Source of the DNA: JBDGYW01 sp964518955
GTDB taxonomy: Bacteria > Gemmatimonadota > Gemmatimonadetes > Gemmatimonadales > GWC2-71-9
Direction of reading: 5' to 3'
Length of the DNA: 64,000 nucleotides
Assembly: GCA_964518955.1 (NCBI GenBank)
Contig: CAZFHS010000005.1
Coordinates: forward strand, 62,001-126,000
Shown here: positions 63,569 through 64,000 of the stretch, in pieces
Layout of the letters: the number at the start of each line of letters is the position of its first letter
Numbering within the stretch: the stretch's first letter is position 1
Program-made: the position numbers and the translations under genes
The notes under the pieces: model-generated
What the model saw: the letters and a program-made list of their open reading frames with translations, nothing else
What the model was told of the DNA's origin: nothing
Database searches by the model: none

Positions 63569-64000
63569 CTATGGCGTTGTACTGTCTCTCGCCGCACGTA
63601 GTTCCACCGCGAGTCGCACGGCGCGATTCAGCCCACCATAATAGAATCCCCAATTGTCTTCTTCACGGAGTTTCGCCGCCAGCAGCGGTGGCACGATTTG
63701 CATACCAGCCTGTACGTCCGCCGTTCGGGTCAAGTAACGCTCCAGAACCTCCCGCGCCACAGTCTTGCGTTCTGCATCGGTTCGAGCGCGGGCCAACACC
63801 GAATCGATGCCCAACGCATTGTGAAGGTCGCGGAGGGTGCTCTCGTAGTCGCTCTTGTATTGGGAATACTCCTGTTCGGTGATCTCGATTCCCCGGTTGA
63901 CGACCTCGACCTTAAGTAGATCGTTATTGATCGCGCGATGAACCATCTCCACGAGTTCTTCATCGCTGGAGCCATCAATTGCCATGTGTTCCTCGCGCGA
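63569..64000 (-). CDS. Probable PPIase, C-terminal part (5' end off the right edge)
   Basis: The open frame continues upstream of the Met at 63985 to the window edge without a stop, so it is a partial gene. The visible 143 residues are helical and hydrophilic (ELVEMVHRAINNDLLKVEVV, then TEQEYSQYKSDYESTLRDLH). They end LAVELRAARDSTTP with no parvulin motifs visible. The position 21 bp upstream of surA and the general helical style suggest a second SurA/PpiC-like chaperone, which is common before surA in this group. This is inferred, not seen as a motif. Confidence 0.55.
   Translation of the reverse strand, partial: SREEHMAIDGSSDEELVEMVHRAINNDLLKVEVVNRGIEITEQEYSQYKSDYESTLRDLHNALGIDSVLARARTDAERKTVAREVLERYLTRTADVQAGMQIVPPLLAAKLREEDNWGFYYGGLNRAVRLAVELRAARDSTTP

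Overview
The window looks like a chromosomal segment of a Gram-negative bacterium, most likely a member of Gemmatimonadota or a close relative. This is inferred from gene content, not from a marker gene. The pointers are four DUF5916 loci (CBM9-like N-terminus plus outer-membrane barrel), serine/threonine kinases carrying TolB-like and TPR modules, a metzincin of the DUF5117 type, exported lipoproteins, and a SurA-PdxA pair. GC content is moderately high by eye (not computed). Many minus-strand genes start with GTG or TTG, and good AGGAG-type ribosome sites let me correct many starts.

Layout. 1-3.5 kb: an indolepyruvate:ferredoxin oxidoreductase alpha subunit cut by the left edge and a long lysine-2,3-aminomutase-like radical SAM enzyme, both minus strand. 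3.7-7.2 kb: a plus-strand cluster with a sodium:amino-acid symporter, a 33-residue MetS-like companion, a DUF6599 lipoprotein and a Tat-exported DUF362 protein. 7.2-12.1 kb (minus): a cyclic-nucleotide-binding protein, a flotillin/YqiJ membrane pair and the queuosine genes queE, queC and queF. 12.2-18.4 kb: small exported and DNA-binding proteins, then an rmuC-dut-RHH-SPFH block with a candidate tandem operator. 18.5-32.7 kb: a secreted metzincin and the DUF5916 cluster (three intact genes and one deletion-scarred pseudogene), interrupted by gpmI and an EamA permease. 32.7-40.3 kb: an M49-like peptidase, a membrane FHA-trypsin fusion overlapping dinB, and an exported DUF4384-like protein with a long Arg/Ser/Thr repeat tail. 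40.3-49.5 kb: an amidinotransferase-fold enzyme, a ClC channel, a DUF1207 protein, a MATE exporter, a VanZ fusion and a kinase-TPR protein.

49.7-59.9 kb is a tRNA-Ile-anchored genomic island. The intact tRNA-Ile lies at 59831-59904 (minus). Two truncated copies of its 3' half lie at 49701 and 56905. The sequence right of copy A matches that right of copy B, and the sequence left of copy B matches that left of the tRNA, which is the pattern of two related elements integrated in tandem. A tRNA-type terminator is stranded 10 kb away beside copy A. The left element (about 7.2 kb) carries a kinase-TPR protein, an exported propeller-like protein, an M23-like protein and a small membrane protein. 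The right element (about 2.9 kb) carries a winged-helix/nucleotidyltransferase pair resembling a toxin-antitoxin or defence module, with an array of 20-bp repeats just upstream, plus a wrecked IS5-type transposase. No intact integrase is visible.

59.9-64 kb returns to core genes: a CNNM/CorC protein and, on the minus strand, a PPIase (cut by the right edge), surA and pdxA in a coupled operon.
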